Assembly (NCBI GenBank): GCA_026196105.1
Contig: JAPHRK010000046.1
Location: 1-64,000 of the forward strand
Source: Rhodospirillales bacterium
Lineage (GTDB): Bacteria > Pseudomonadota > Alphaproteobacteria > Rhodospirillales > JAPHRK01
DNA length: 64,000 nucleotides
Direction of reading: 5' to 3'
In this document: one piece after another, positions 23,090 to 33,428 of the stretch
How positions within the stretch are numbered: position 1 is the stretch's first letter
Layout: each line of letters opens with the position of its first letter
Made by a program: the position numbers and the translations under genes
The notes under the pieces: model-generated
What the model saw: the letters and a program-made list of their open reading frames with translations, nothing else
Databases searched by the model: none
What the model was told of the DNA's origin: nothing

Positions 23090-24448
23090 ATGCCTATTGA
23101 AATTCTAATGCCCGCTTTGTCTCCGACGATGACCGAAGGCAAAATTACAAAATGGTTGAAAAATGAAGGTGATAGCGTCGAATCTGGCGATGTCCTTGCT
23201 GAAATTGAAACCGATAAAGCCACTATGGAAGTGGAAGCTGTTGACGAAGGTACCGTTGGCAAAATCCTGGTCGCTGAAGGAACAGACAACGTTCAGGTGA
23301 ATTCACCAATCGCTGTTCTGCTTGAAGATGGCGAAGATGCATCTTCTATCGGAACGGCCTCAACACCAGCCCCCGTAGCCGCTGCTCCTGTTGCAGCCAC
23401 CGCACCTGCTCCAGTCCAACAAGCTCCTGTAGCTACTGTTGAAGCAGAGCCTGATTATGATGGGCCTATGGTTCGTCAAACGGTACGCGAAGCTCTTGGG
23501 GCCGCAATGTCAGAAGAAATGCGTCGTGATGAAGATGTGTTTTTGATGGGTGAAGAAGTCGGCCAATACCAAGGCGCATATAAAATTAGCCAAGGTATGC
23601 TGGATGAATTCGGGGAAAAGCGAGTTATTGATACGCCTATTACCGAAATTGGTTTTACCGGTATCGGTGTCGGCGCTGCCTATATGGGCCTAAAGCCAAT
23701 CGTTGAGTTCATGACCTTCAACTTCGCGATGCAGGCAGTTGATCATATGATTAACTCAGCCGCAAAAACCCTTTATATGTCAGGTGGTGCTATTGCTTGC
23801 CCCATCGTATTTAGGGGGTGTAATGGTGCAGCCGCTCGTGTTGGGGCGCAGCATTCACAATGTTATGCTTCATGGTACGCCCACATTCCAGGCATGAAAG
23901 TACTTTCACCTTGGTCTGCTGCAGATGCCAAAGGGCTTCTCAAAGCTGCTATTCGTGATCCAAATCCGGTTGTTTTCCTAGAAAACGAGCTGCTCTATGG
24001 CGATAGCTTTGACGTTCCTGAGAGTGATGAGTTTGTGCTGCCTATTGGCAAAGCTAAAATTGAGCGCCCAGGAAACGACGTAACCATTGTTGCTTATTCA
24101 AAAATGGTTGGTGTTGCGCTTGATGCCGCAGAGAAACTAGCTGCTGAAGGCATTGATGCCGAAGTCATTAACTTAAGAAGTTTACGGCCATTGGATACAG
24201 CAACCATCGTCACCTCTGTCATGAAAACCAATCGTTTGGTTTCTGTTGAAGAAGGATGGCCCGTTGCAGGTATGGGGGCTGAAATGGCTGCCATAATGAT
24301 GGAACAAGCATTTGATTATCTTGATGCACCGGTTAAGCGGGTTTGTGGTGAAGATGTTCCCATGCCTTATGCAGCCAACCTTGAGCTCTTGGCACTTCCG
24401 AATACCGATAAGGTTACGGAAGCTGTCAAAGAAGTTTGTTATCGTTAG
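23090..24448 (+). CDS. pdhB: Pyruvate dehydrogenase E1 component subunit beta with N-terminal lipoyl domain
   Basis: Lipoyl domain with [15 protein letters not shown], then E1-beta domain ([35 protein letters not shown]). Confidence 0.97.
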   Translation: MPIEILMPALSPTMTEGKITKWLKNEGDSVESGDVLAEIETDKATMEVEAVDEGTVGKILVAEGTDNVQVNSPIAVLLEDGEDASSIGTASTPAPVAAAPVAATAPAPVQQAPVATVEAEPDYDGPMVRQTVREALGAAMSEEMRRDEDVFLMGEEVGQYQGAYKISQGMLDEFGEKRVIDTPITEIGFTGIGVGAAYMGLKPIVEFMTFNFAMQAVDHMINSAAKTLYMSGGAIACPIVFRGCNGAAARVGAQHSQCYASWYAHIPGMKVLSPWSAADAKGLLKAAIRDPNPVVFLENELLYGDSFDVPESDEFVLPIGKAKIERPGNDVTIVAYSKMVGVALDAAEKLAAEGIDAEVINLRSLRPLDTATIVTSVMKTNRLVSVEEGWPVAGMGAEMAAIMMEQAFDYLDAPVKRVCGEDVPMPYAANLELLALPNTDKVTEAVKEVCYR

Positions 24449-24460
24449 GAGGGGATAAAG

Positions 24461-25759
24461 ATGCCCATCGAAATTTTGATGCCTGCTTTGTCTCCGACAA
24501 TGACTGAAGGCAAATTAGCAAAATGGCTTAAAAATGAAGGGGACACCATCGAGTCTGGTGATGTCCTTGCTGAAATCGAAACCGATAAAGCGACCATGGA
24601 AGTGGAAGCTGTTGACGAAGGAATTCTTGGTAAAATCATGGTTCCTGACGGGACGGATGCAGTTCAGGTTAATTCTTTAATCGCGTTGATTCTTGAAGAA
24701 GATGAAGACGCATCTGCATTGGAAGGGGCAAGGGCTAACTCCGCTACTCCAGCCCCAGCTCCGGCACAATCTGTTGCTCCGGCTGAAGCTTCCAAAGTTT
24801 CAACTACTCCGGCTCCCGCAGCGCCAAGTGCCGACGGAAGCCGTTTATTTGCGAGCCCACTTGCTCGTCGTATAGCTGCTGATGAGAACCTGGATTTAAC
24901 TCAAGTTGCAGGAACAGGTCCTCGTGGACGGATTGTTAAGAGAGACATTGAAGCGGCTCTAGCAGCAGGAACTGGAAAAACTGCCCCTGCACCAACATCA
25001 GCTCCAGCGCAAACTGCTACAGCACCGGCTGCGGTAGCTCCTGGTGTTGATGATCCAATATTCGCTTATTCACCCGAATATGAATCAGTTCCCAATACAA
25101 GCATGCGTAAAATCATTGCGCGTCGCTTAACAGAGTCTGCGCGTGATATTCCACATTTCAATCTGCAAGTTGATGTTGAGATTGATAAGCTCATGGAAAC
25201 ACGCAAAGAATTGAATAGTCGGGATGGGGCTGATTACAAAATTTCAGTAAATGATTTTATTGTTAAAGCTGCCTCTTTAGCCCTAAAACGGGTGCCTGAT
25301 TGTAATGTGGCTTTTACACCTGATGCGATCTTAAAATTCAAGCAAGTGGATATGGCAATTGCTGTGGCGATTGAAGGGGGATTAATTACTCCAATCATTA
25401 AAGATGCCGCCTCTAAGGGCTTAGCTACTCTTTCAGCAGAAGCCAAAGAACTGGCTGGGAAAGCACGTGACGGTAAGTTGATGCCAGAAGAATTCCAGGG
25501 TGGAACATTCACTATCTCAAACTTGGGAATGTTTGGCGTTAAAGGATTCACTTCGATCATCAACCCTCCACAAGGCGGAATTCTGTCTGTGGGCGCAGGT
25601 GAACAACGTGCCGTGGTTAAAGACGGAGCCCTTGCTGTGGCAACGGTTATGACCCTTAACCTGGCAGTTGATCACCGTTGTATTGATGGTGCCGTTGGTG
25701 CTGCCTTTATCAAGGAGCTTAAAGCTCTGATCGAAGACCCCATCGCATTGATGTTGTAG
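24461..25759 (+). CDS. pdhC: Pyruvate dehydrogenase E2, dihydrolipoamide acetyltransferase
   Basis: Lipoyl domain, E3-binding domain (ASPLARRIAADENLDLTQVAGTGPRGRIVKRDIE), catalytic domain (DHRCIDGAVGAAFI). Confidence 0.96.
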   Translation: MPIEILMPALSPTMTEGKLAKWLKNEGDTIESGDVLAEIETDKATMEVEAVDEGILGKIMVPDGTDAVQVNSLIALILEEDEDASALEGARANSATPAPAPAQSVAPAEASKVSTTPAPAAPSADGSRLFASPLARRIAADENLDLTQVAGTGPRGRIVKRDIEAALAAGTGKTAPAPTSAPAQTATAPAAVAPGVDDPIFAYSPEYESVPNTSMRKIIARRLTESARDIPHFNLQVDVEIDKLMETRKELNSRDGADYKISVNDFIVKAASLALKRVPDCNVAFTPDAILKFKQVDMAIAVAIEGGLITPIIKDAASKGLATLSAEAKELAGKARDGKLMPEEFQGGTFTISNLGMFGVKGFTSIINPPQGGILSVGAGEQRAVVKDGALAVATVMTLNLAVDHRCIDGAVGAAFIKELKALIEDPIALML

Positions 25760-25770
25760 GAGAGACTATC

Positions 25771-27174
25771 GTGGCTGACACAAATTTCGACGTTATCGTC
25801 ATCGGCGGTGGTCCTGGGGGCTATGTTGCTGCCATTCGCGCTGCTCAATTGGGCTTAAAAACAGCTCTTGTTGAAAAAGAGCATTTGGGTGGGATTTGCC
25901 TTAACTGGGGCTGTATTCCAACCAAAGCACTCCTGCGTTCTGCGGAAATCTATAACCACATGAAGCATGCTTCTGCCTTTGGCTTGTCGGTCAAAGGGGT
26001 GGATTTTGATCTGACAAAGATCGTTGAGCGTTCAAGGGGCATCTCTAAGCAACTGAACTCCGGTGTGGGGCATTTGCTTAAGAAGAACAAAGTCACCGTT
26101 TTTGACGGCTTTGCCAAGCTTCTAGGCGACGGCAAGCTGTCAGTTGAAAAAGACGGTAAGAAAGTCTCAGACCTCACAAGCAAACATATCATCCTTGCTA
26201 CCGGTGCACGGGCCAAAGTGTTCCCAGGTATGGAGCCTGATGGCAAGCTGGTTTGGACTTACCGTGAAGCTTTGGTACCTAAAACTATGCCAAAATCCTT
26301 GCTGGTTATTGGGTCCGGGGCCATTGGTATCGAGTTTGCCAGCTTCTATATGACTTTAGGGGCAGATGTAACTGTAGTTGAGGTTATGCCGCAGATCATG
26401 CCATTTGAAGATGCTGAAATTTCTGATATCGCCCGTAAATCTATGGAAAAACAGGGAATGAAAATTCTCACTGAATCTATGGTGAAAGAACTCAAGCGCG
26501 GTAAAGACAATGTCACTGTTGTTGTAGAGAAAGGCGGCAAAAAACAAGAGATTGTTGTTGATGTGGTGATCTCTGCAGTGGGTGTCACCCCGAATACAGA
26601 GAGCATAGGTCTTGAAGCTGCGGGTGTGAAACTGGATGAGCGTGGTTTTGTCGCCATTGATGACTATTGCCAGACCTCAGCTAAGGGCATTTATGCCATT
26701 GGTGATGTGGCAGGGGCTCCTTGTCTAGCTCACAAAGCCAGTCACGAAGGGGTGATTTGTGTTGAGAAAATTGCGGGTGAAAAAGGGGTGCACCCCCTTG
26801 ATAAATCACGCATTCCCGGTTGCACTTACTGTAACCCTCAAGTTGCCAGTGTTGGTATGACGGAGCAACAAGCTAAAGATAAAGGCTTGGATATTAAGGT
26901 TGGACGTTTTCCCTTTATGGGTAATGGTAAGGCCATTGCTTTAGGTGAACCTGAAGGCCTGGTGAAAACAATCTTTGATGCGAAAACAGGTGAACTTTTG
27001 GGGGCTCACATGGTTGGAGCTGAGGTCACGGAGATGATCCAAGGTTTCGGAATTGCCAAAGCATTGGAAACAACTGAAGCTGATTTGATGCATACTGTGT
27101 TCCCACATCCGACATTATCGGAAATGATGCATGAATCTGTCCTTGACGCCTTCGGTAAGGCAATCCATTTCTAG
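25771..27174 (+). CDS. lpdA: Dihydrolipoyl dehydrogenase (E3)
   Basis: VIVIGGGPGGYVAAIRAAQLG, GGICLNWGCIPTKALLRSAE, HPHPTLSEMMHE-like motif (FPHPTLSEMMHE). Confidence 0.97.
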   Translation: MADTNFDVIVIGGGPGGYVAAIRAAQLGLKTALVEKEHLGGICLNWGCIPTKALLRSAEIYNHMKHASAFGLSVKGVDFDLTKIVERSRGISKQLNSGVGHLLKKNKVTVFDGFAKLLGDGKLSVEKDGKKVSDLTSKHIILATGARAKVFPGMEPDGKLVWTYREALVPKTMPKSLLVIGSGAIGIEFASFYMTLGADVTVVEVMPQIMPFEDAEISDIARKSMEKQGMKILTESMVKELKRGKDNVTVVVEKGGKKQEIVVDVVISAVGVTPNTESIGLEAAGVKLDERGFVAIDDYCQTSAKGIYAIGDVAGAPCLAHKASHEGVICVEKIAGEKGVHPLDKSRIPGCTYCNPQVASVGMTEQQAKDKGLDIKVGRFPFMGNGKAIALGEPEGLVKTIFDAKTGELLGAHMVGAEVTEMIQGFGIAKALETTEADLMHTVFPHPTLSEMMHESVLDAFGKAIHF

Positions 27175-27198
27175 GGTAGTCCTAAAAATGGAAATCAA

Positions 27199-28140
27199 AT
27201 GTCTGAAACCGTAAAACAGCGCCACCCAGAGAAAGCCCACAAGCCGGATAATCCTATCCAACGGAAACCGGCTTGGATCAGGGTGAAGGCGCCAACCTCT
27301 AAGAACTATGCGGAAACCCGCAAGTTAATGCGGGAAGCTAAGCTTAATACGGTTTGCGAAGAGGCATCATGTCCTAATATCGGTGAATGCTGGGAGCATA
27401 AGCACGCTACATTCATGATTTTGGGCGAAATTTGTACCCGGGGCTGTGCTTTTTGTAATGTAGCAACGGGTAAACCAGCTTTACCTGACCCTATGGAACC
27501 TGAAAACCTCGCAATTACTGTCGAGAAAATGGGTTTTCAGCATGTTGTCGTCACATCTGTTGATCGTGATGACCTTGCTGATGGCGGGGCAGAGCAGTTT
27601 GTTAAAACTATTCACCAAATTCATGAGAAAGCTCCAGGAACCACCATTGAAGTCTTAACCCCAGATTTTCGGGACAAAGGCGATGCGTGGAAGGCCGTTG
27701 TGGAGGCTAAACCAGATGTGTTTAACCACAATCTTGAAACCGTTCCCAGGCTTTACCCAACCATTCGTCCCGGAGCCCGTTATTTCCAATCTTTAAGACT
27801 ATTAGATCTAGTTAAAGAAGCTGATCCGACGATGTTTACCAAATCTGGTATTATGGTCGGTTTGGGTGAAGAAAAGAATGAAATTCTTCAGGTAATGGAT
27901 GATATGCGTGCGGCGAACATAGATTTCCTGACAATCGGGCAATATCTTCAACCAACGCCAAAACATACGCCAATTGAACGGTTTGTGACCCCTGAAGAAT
28001 TTGAAGAATATAAAACTATTGCACTCTCAAAAGGATTTTTGTTGGTTTCATCTTCCCCGTTGACCCGCTCTTCCTATCATGCCGACCAGGACTTTAAAGA
28101 ACTGCAAAAAGCTCGACGTGACAAACTCGCTAATAAATGA
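27199..28140 (+). CDS. lipA: Lipoyl synthase
   Basis: [13 protein letters not shown] and radical [13 protein letters not shown]. Confidence 0.97.
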   Translation: MSETVKQRHPEKAHKPDNPIQRKPAWIRVKAPTSKNYAETRKLMREAKLNTVCEEASCPNIGECWEHKHATFMILGEICTRGCAFCNVATGKPALPDPMEPENLAITVEKMGFQHVVVTSVDRDDLADGGAEQFVKTIHQIHEKAPGTTIEVLTPDFRDKGDAWKAVVEAKPDVFNHNLETVPRLYPTIRPGARYFQSLRLLDLVKEADPTMFTKSGIMVGLGEEKNEILQVMDDMRAANIDFLTIGQYLQPTPKHTPIERFVTPEEFEEYKTIALSKGFLLVSSSPLTRSSYHADQDFKELQKARRDKLANK

Positions 28141-28213
28141 GTCTCTTGCGATAAAGTGTCAGACCCATTAACCATGGGGCAGATTTTTAATATTTTCCAT
28201 TAGCCGAATATAA

Positions 28214-28645
28214 ATGCCAACTTATTCAGAAACTAAACCTGTCAGTTTTACAGTAGAACAGATGTTTGATCTGGCTGCCGATGTTGAGGCTTATCCAGAG
28301 TTTTTACCATGGTGTGTTGCTACGCGGATTAAAAAGCGGGTAGGGGATACAATCCATGCTGATATGGTTATTGGCTTTCAAATGTTTCGGGAAAAGTTTA
28401 CTACTGAAGCTAAACTTGATCGGCCAAATAGAATTGATGTCACCTATCGAAATGGCCCCTTTAAGTATTTGAAAAGTTACTGGATTTTCACAGAAATTGA
28501 AGAAAATAATTGTGAAATTGATTTCCATATAGACTTCGAATTCCGCTCACCTATGTTGCAGCAACTTATTGGGCGTGTCTTTGGGGAAGCGGTAAAGCAG
28601 ATGGTTTTTTCTTTCGAAAAAAGGGCGAAACAGCTTTATCGTTGA
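28214..28645 (+). CDS. RatA/COQ10-like START domain protein
   Basis: VEAYPEFLPWCVATRI...ADMVIGFQMFREKFTTE...IDFHIDFEFRSPMLQQLIG. Confidence 0.88.
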   Translation: MPTYSETKPVSFTVEQMFDLAADVEAYPEFLPWCVATRIKKRVGDTIHADMVIGFQMFREKFTTEAKLDRPNRIDVTYRNGPFKYLKSYWIFTEIEENNCEIDFHIDFEFRSPMLQQLIGRVFGEAVKQMVFSFEKRAKQLYR

Positions 28646-28684
28646 ATGAGAAATGATATTAAGTTGAATGAGAAATGATATTAA
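28641..28684. repeat. Exact tandem duplication, 2 x 22 bp
   Basis: GTTGAATGAGAAATGATATTAA twice in succession (28641-28662, 28663-28684); copy 1 contains the TGA stop of the RatA-like gene. Confidence 0.95.
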
Positions 28685-28729
28685 GAAGTCTTATGAAATC
28701 TAATCAACGAGCAAGAACGGGACTGTATA

Positions 28730-29515
28730 ATGACTAACGTCGTACTTTGGGCGATCATCATATTTTTGATTGTTGTCATTATTGTTCTTTTCATAGATTT
28801 CAAACGCCGTAGGGAAGACCGCAAACAAAAATTTCTTTTTAGTTCATGGCCAATAAAGAAAGTTCCAATTGAAGAATTTGATCCGTCTTTTAAGACCGGT
28901 ACTCTTGGCCCAGATCACAGCACGGAAATTAAATTTATTGCTACTTATCGGGTTACGGGCGGGATTAGTGATTTTGAAAGCTGGATTTTGTGTAACATTG
29001 CTAAACGGTCGAATAAAATATTCGAATTTGGTACCTGTACAGGCAAAACAACCTATTTGTTGGCTGCAAATGCACCTAAAGATAAAGAAACAGAGATTGT
29101 AACGATTACTCTTAGTCCAACTGAAATGGACGCATATAAGGATACTGCAGGTGATGATTCCGCTGCTGTTGATGCCGCTATGCAAGAATCTGTTTTCACT
29201 AAATTTTATTATTCAGAAACACCAGAGGCAAAACAGATCAAACAGTTGTTTGGGGATACTAAAGATTTTGATGAAGAACCTCATAAAGGCCTTTACGACC
29301 TTATCTTTGTTGATGCTTCACATGCGAAATCATATGTTGAAAGTGATAGCCGTAAAGCCATCTCTATGCTGAAACCTGGTGGTTATGTCTTTTGGCATGA
29401 TTACCGTGGCCCGAGACGGGCCATAGGTGTTTTTGAAGCTTTAAACGAGCTCTCAAATGAAATGCCTCTTATTCATATTTCTGGAACAAGCTTAGTTGCC
29501 TATCGGAAACCTTAG
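28730..29515 (+). CDS. Class I SAM-dependent methyltransferase with N-terminal TM anchor
   Basis: N-terminal TM; FEFGTCTGKTTYLLA, YDLIFVDASHAKSYVESDS, GGYVFWHDYRG. Confidence 0.75.
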   Translation: MTNVVLWAIIIFLIVVIIVLFIDFKRRREDRKQKFLFSSWPIKKVPIEEFDPSFKTGTLGPDHSTEIKFIATYRVTGGISDFESWILCNIAKRSNKIFEFGTCTGKTTYLLAANAPKDKETEIVTITLSPTEMDAYKDTAGDDSAAVDAAMQESVFTKFYYSETPEAKQIKQLFGDTKDFDEEPHKGLYDLIFVDASHAKSYVESDSRKAISMLKPGGYVFWHDYRGPRRAIGVFEALNELSNEMPLIHISGTSLVAYRKP

Positions 29516-29520
29516 TAAAT

Positions 29521-29769
29521 TTATTTGATCTTATTATAGATAAATAAAACGACCAGAGCACCGCCTACCGCAATAAATATACTAACGAGATTGAAGGCTC
29601 CGGTGACGGTTCCAAAACCAAGGGTAGTTGAGATAAACCCGCCAACCATAGCGCCGACTACACCAAGGAGAATAGTCATAAACAGGCCGCCGCCATCTTT
29701 GCCCGGCATGATCACTTTAGCAATGATTCCTGCGATTAAGCCTAAAACGATCCAGCTAAGAATACCCAT
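29521..29769 (-). CDS. GlsB/YeaQ/YmgE family stress-associated membrane protein
   Basis: MGILSWIVLGLIAGIIAKVIMPGKDGGGLFMTILLGVVGAMVGGFI. Confidence 0.9.
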   Translation of the reverse strand: MGILSWIVLGLIAGIIAKVIMPGKDGGGLFMTILLGVVGAMVGGFISTTLGFGTVTGAFNLVSIFIAVGGALVVLFIYNKIK

Positions 29770-29821
29770 GAATAAATTTCCCGTAATGATTTCTATTTTT
29801 TTAACGCGGTTAGTAGATCAC

Positions 29822-30313
29822 TTACCGTCTAGCCTGTTTATCAAGCAGGTTAAGAGCCATTTTGACAGTTTCTAGGCGAACATTGTCACGATCGCCGGAA
29901 AAAATACAGCGTTTATGGATGGTATCAAAACCTTTGCGGGCTGCTGCCATTTGAACCAAACCGACAGGTTTGCCAGCTCTGCCTCCATCGGGACCAGCAA
30001 TACCCGTTGCTGAAACAGTCAAATCCATACCAGAATTTTTGAGAGCCCCATCTGCCATTTGCATGGCTACTTCAGCACAAACAGCACCAGAACGTTTTAA
30101 TATCTCTTCAGAAACATCAAGCATGTCTACTTTTGCATGATTTGTGTAGGTGATGAAGGCTCTGTCAAAATAGTCTGAAGACCCAGGAACGGCTGTTAAA
30201 CAACCACCTATAAGACCACCTGTACAGGATTCAGCCGTTGCTATTCGTAAGTTTTTTTCACGACAAATTTCTAAAAGTTTTTTTGCTTGGTCAAGAGTTT
30301 GAGAATCAAACAT
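29822..30313 (-). CDS. CinA family protein (nicotinamide-nucleotide amidohydrolase)
   Basis: RIATAESCTGGLIGGCLTAVPGSSDYFDRAFITYTN, VSATGIAGPDGG. Confidence 0.92.
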   Translation of the reverse strand: MFDSQTLDQAKKLLEICREKNLRIATAESCTGGLIGGCLTAVPGSSDYFDRAFITYTNHAKVDMLDVSEEILKRSGAVCAEVAMQMADGALKNSGMDLTVSATGIAGPDGGRAGKPVGLVQMAAARKGFDTIHKRCIFSGDRDNVRLETVKMALNLLDKQARR

Positions 30314-30695
30314 TTGATAAAACTTAGCCTTCTCATATTTTTCAAATTTAATCCAATTGTCTGTCAGATGAGGTCATATGCAAGCCCTTGTGGTTGAAAT
30401 TACAATATTTAATTCAAGTGTGGCATCTTTGTATCATCCCTAACTGCCTTGCAAATAAAGGTGAAATAAGAATGTTCTTTTTATGTTCTGAGATGGTTTT
30501 TTTTATAAAGACTTGCGAAAATTTCTGCTTCTAGATAATTTGCATACCTGAATACTGATTTAGAGAGGGACATCAGATTCTGTATTCTACTGGGGATCTT
30601 TCAAAAGTGGAATTTTATGAAGCGTTCAATATCAATAGAGCGTGTAAATGAATAATTTTTTGAAATAGGTTTTATGAGTTTAGTTGAGGGGAATA

Positions 30696-32033
30696 ATGGA
30701 AGATAGGCATCCTTGGGATCAGGAACCTGCCCATAAACGATTTTGGCACGGTATTGTCGACCTGAGCCATCGTTTGTTCCCAGAACGCCAGATTATGGTT
30801 CGGACAGATGGGCGTATGTCTTACGTGAAGATTTCGCGTAAACTACAAATGTCTACCACCTTTAGCCTCGCTATTTTTGGTGGCTGGATTGCATTCTCTT
30901 CATTTAGTTATTTTATCCATCAAGATGTCTTAGCAGCTAAAGACCGGGCCGTTTCTAACGCAAATATAGCTTATAACGGTTTGCTAAGTGAAGTCGGTCA
31001 GTACCAGAAAAAATTCAGTACTGTGACCACTGAACTGGTCCAAAACCACAATTTGATGCTTCAGCTTGTTGAGCAAAATGCCACGCTCCAACAAAGCCTC
31101 AAAAGTGTAGCTTCCAAGTTAGACAATACCGAACAAGATAAGCTTGCCGTTGTTGCTACCCGTGAACGATTAAGAAACGAATTGAGTTCTCTTGATAATC
31201 GTATGCAAAAACTGGCCTCTAAAAACTTTAGTTTAGAGAAAAATCTTTCTTCCTTAGAGAGTAATTTAACTAAAGTAGCCGGAGAACGAACTAGTGCCAT
31301 TGATGAAGGCAAGAACCTCAAAGACAGAGTGAATGAACTGGAAAATGTTTTAGCTGATCTTCAGGAATCTGAAAAATCAGTTATGCAGAGAATGACCAAT
31401 CATACAGGTGAACGAATTGCTGCTATTGAGAACGTTTTAAAACGTACTGGTGTTAAGTTAGAGAAGATTCTTGCAGCAAATGGTATCGAGTCTGGAATGG
31501 GCGGGCCCTTTATTGCGGCTAATCCTCAAGAAGGCCAAAGTGATGATGTTCTCAAAACATCACTGGCGAATCTTGATGGGCAGATTAAACGCTGGGCAGG
31601 CTTACGAAGCATTATGAATTCGCTCCCTTTGTTTTCACCTTTGGATTATTACTATATTACAAGCTCTTATGGTAAACGTAGAGACCCAAAAAACCGTAAA
31701 TTAGCTCACCATTATGGGCTTGATATGGGAAGTAGCTACAAAGCACCTGTGTTTACGGCTGCTGGCGGTAAGGTTACTTATGCGGGCTGGAAAACAAAAT
31801 ATGGAAACTTTGTTGAGATTGACCACGGAAACGGGGTAAAATCACGCTATGGTCATATGGCGAAGATTTTCGTTAAGCGAGGCCAAAAAATTGAGCAGCG
31901 AGTTAAAATTGGTTTAGTCGGCAATACTGGCAGAAGTACAGGCGCCCATCTACACTATGAAATCCTCGTGAACGGAAAGACGGTCGACCCCATCAAGTTC
32001 ATTAAGGCTGGTAGATATGTTTTCAAAGGCTAG
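30696..32033 (+). CDS. M23 family metallopeptidase with N-terminal TM and coiled coil
   Basis: LysM-less peptidase_M23: HHYGLDMGSSYKAPVFTAAGGKVTYAG, GNFVEIDHGNGVKSRYGHM, STGAHLHYEILVNG. Start at ATG 30696. Confidence 0.92.
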   Translation: MEDRHPWDQEPAHKRFWHGIVDLSHRLFPERQIMVRTDGRMSYVKISRKLQMSTTFSLAIFGGWIAFSSFSYFIHQDVLAAKDRAVSNANIAYNGLLSEVGQYQKKFSTVTTELVQNHNLMLQLVEQNATLQQSLKSVASKLDNTEQDKLAVVATRERLRNELSSLDNRMQKLASKNFSLEKNLSSLESNLTKVAGERTSAIDEGKNLKDRVNELENVLADLQESEKSVMQRMTNHTGERIAAIENVLKRTGVKLEKILAANGIESGMGGPFIAANPQEGQSDDVLKTSLANLDGQIKRWAGLRSIMNSLPLFSPLDYYYITSSYGKRRDPKNRKLAHHYGLDMGSSYKAPVFTAAGGKVTYAGWKTKYGNFVEIDHGNGVKSRYGHMAKIFVKRGQKIEQRVKIGLVGNTGRSTGAHLHYEILVNGKTVDPIKFIKAGRYVFKG

Positions 32034-32499
32034 TAAAGGAAGTAGCGCTTCCACTTCAACGCCAAAAGGCACTTCATCAAGTGCGGCTCCGTCTTTCATT
32101 AGTACGGATATGAACCTCGTTGGTGATCTGTCAAGTGAAGGTGAAGTTCAAATCGATGGCACGGTAAATGGTGATATTCGTACAAAAATTTTATTGATTG
32201 GTGAAAAAGCAATCATTAGAGGCGAGATTATTGCTGATACGGTTAAAGTCCACGGTGAAATTACCGGACAGATCAAAGCTCGTAGCGTTACCTTAGCCCG
32301 TACTGCTAGAATGGTCGGTGATATTCTCCATGAAAATCTTGCGATAGAAGAAGGCGCCTTTTTGGAAGGCCATTGTAAGCGTATGGAAAAGGCTGAAATT
32401 GCCTCAGCAGTTAATCTCGTTGTCAAAGAAGGTGGTGCAGCAGCAAAACCTCCCTCAACTGGTAATGATCCTAAATCGGGAAAAGCCGCTGCTGGATAA
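32017..32499 (+). CDS. Bactofilin family polymerising cytoskeletal protein
   Basis: LVGDLSSEGEVQIDGTVNGDIRTKILLIGEKAIIRGEIIADTVKVHGEITGQIKARSVTLARTARMVGDI. Confidence 0.93.
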   Translation: MFSKASKGSSASTSTPKGTSSSAAPSFISTDMNLVGDLSSEGEVQIDGTVNGDIRTKILLIGEKAIIRGEIIADTVKVHGEITGQIKARSVTLARTARMVGDILHENLAIEEGAFLEGHCKRMEKAEIASAVNLVVKEGGAAAKPPSTGNDPKSGKAAAG

Positions 32500-32532
32500 T
32501 TACACCTGACAATAATATTTATTTCAAAATCG

Positions 32533-32554
32533 AGCGCTCCCTATTATGGGCGCT
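32533..32554. terminator. Hairpin between convergent bactofilin and alpha/beta hydrolase genes
   Basis: AGCGCTCC / GGGCGCT followed by TTATTTTT. Confidence 0.6.
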
Positions 32555-33424
32555 TTATTTTTGGGTGATACTGTTTAAAAATTCTTTGATTTTGGTGAGG
32601 ACCAAAGGGGTGTCCAGGCGAGGGGTATGGCCCGTTTCGGGAACTATTAAGGTTGACATATTCGGTAAGAGCGCAATCATTTTATCAAACGTTTTTTGTG
32701 TTAAGATATCTGAAACTTCCCCTCTGATCGTCAAAATAGGTATATTTTTGAAACCTTTAAACAGGGGCCAAAGGTCATGAGCCTCACCTGTATCTTCCTC
32801 TAGAGCTGTTGCAATAGCAGGGTCCCAGTCTATACAGATTTCCCCCTCAGTGTTTTCATGAAAAGTTTCGTGGGCATTTTTGAGCCAATCATCTTCAGTT
32901 TTAATCGACGGGTCATTCCAGGCATTCTGGATGTGTTTGATAGCTGATTCCCAGTTGTCAAAAGCTGTGTCATCTCCCAAATAGTCAATAATTCTTGCAA
33001 TGCCTTTTGGGTTAATATCAGGACCTACATCGTTAATAACTGCACCTTTTAATACGGTTGGTGAAAATGCAGATAAAGCCATGGCTAATAGGCCACCCAT
33101 AGATGTACCAATAACAATAACTTGATGTAAGTTTAAAAGGGTAAAGAGATGGCGCAGGTCATTAAGATAAGTTACTGGCTGATAGTTACGCCAATTTTTA
33201 TCGCTTTGAGATTGCCCTCGGCCACGGTAATCAGGGCAGATTACCCTATATTGGTGTGATAATTCTGTGGCTATATCGTGATGGTCTTTTGAATTCCGGT
33301 TTATACCCCCAAGAAAGACGAGGGTAGGGCCCTTTGCTTGGGATGAGCCGTAATCCCTGTAAAAGAGAGACAGGCCATCCTGTGACGTATAGAAGCAAGC
33401 TTTATAATTTTCAGCTTCTGACAC
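32555..33424 (-). CDS. Alpha/beta hydrolase
   Basis: VIVIGTSMGGLLAMALSAFSP nucleophile elbow, PDYRGRGQS. GTG start at 33424 with AAGGAG upstream avoids a 41-bp overlap with the transglycosylase gene. Confidence 0.85.
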   Translation of the reverse strand: MSEAENYKACFYTSQDGLSLFYRDYGSSQAKGPTLVFLGGINRNSKDHHDIATELSHQYRVICPDYRGRGQSQSDKNWRNYQPVTYLNDLRHLFTLLNLHQVIVIGTSMGGLLAMALSAFSPTVLKGAVINDVGPDINPKGIARIIDYLGDDTAFDNWESAIKHIQNAWNDPSIKTEDDWLKNAHETFHENTEGEICIDWDPAIATALEEDTGEAHDLWPLFKGFKNIPILTIRGEVSDILTQKTFDKMIALLPNMSTLIVPETGHTPRLDTPLVLTKIKEFLNSITQK

Positions 33425-33428
33425 TTCC

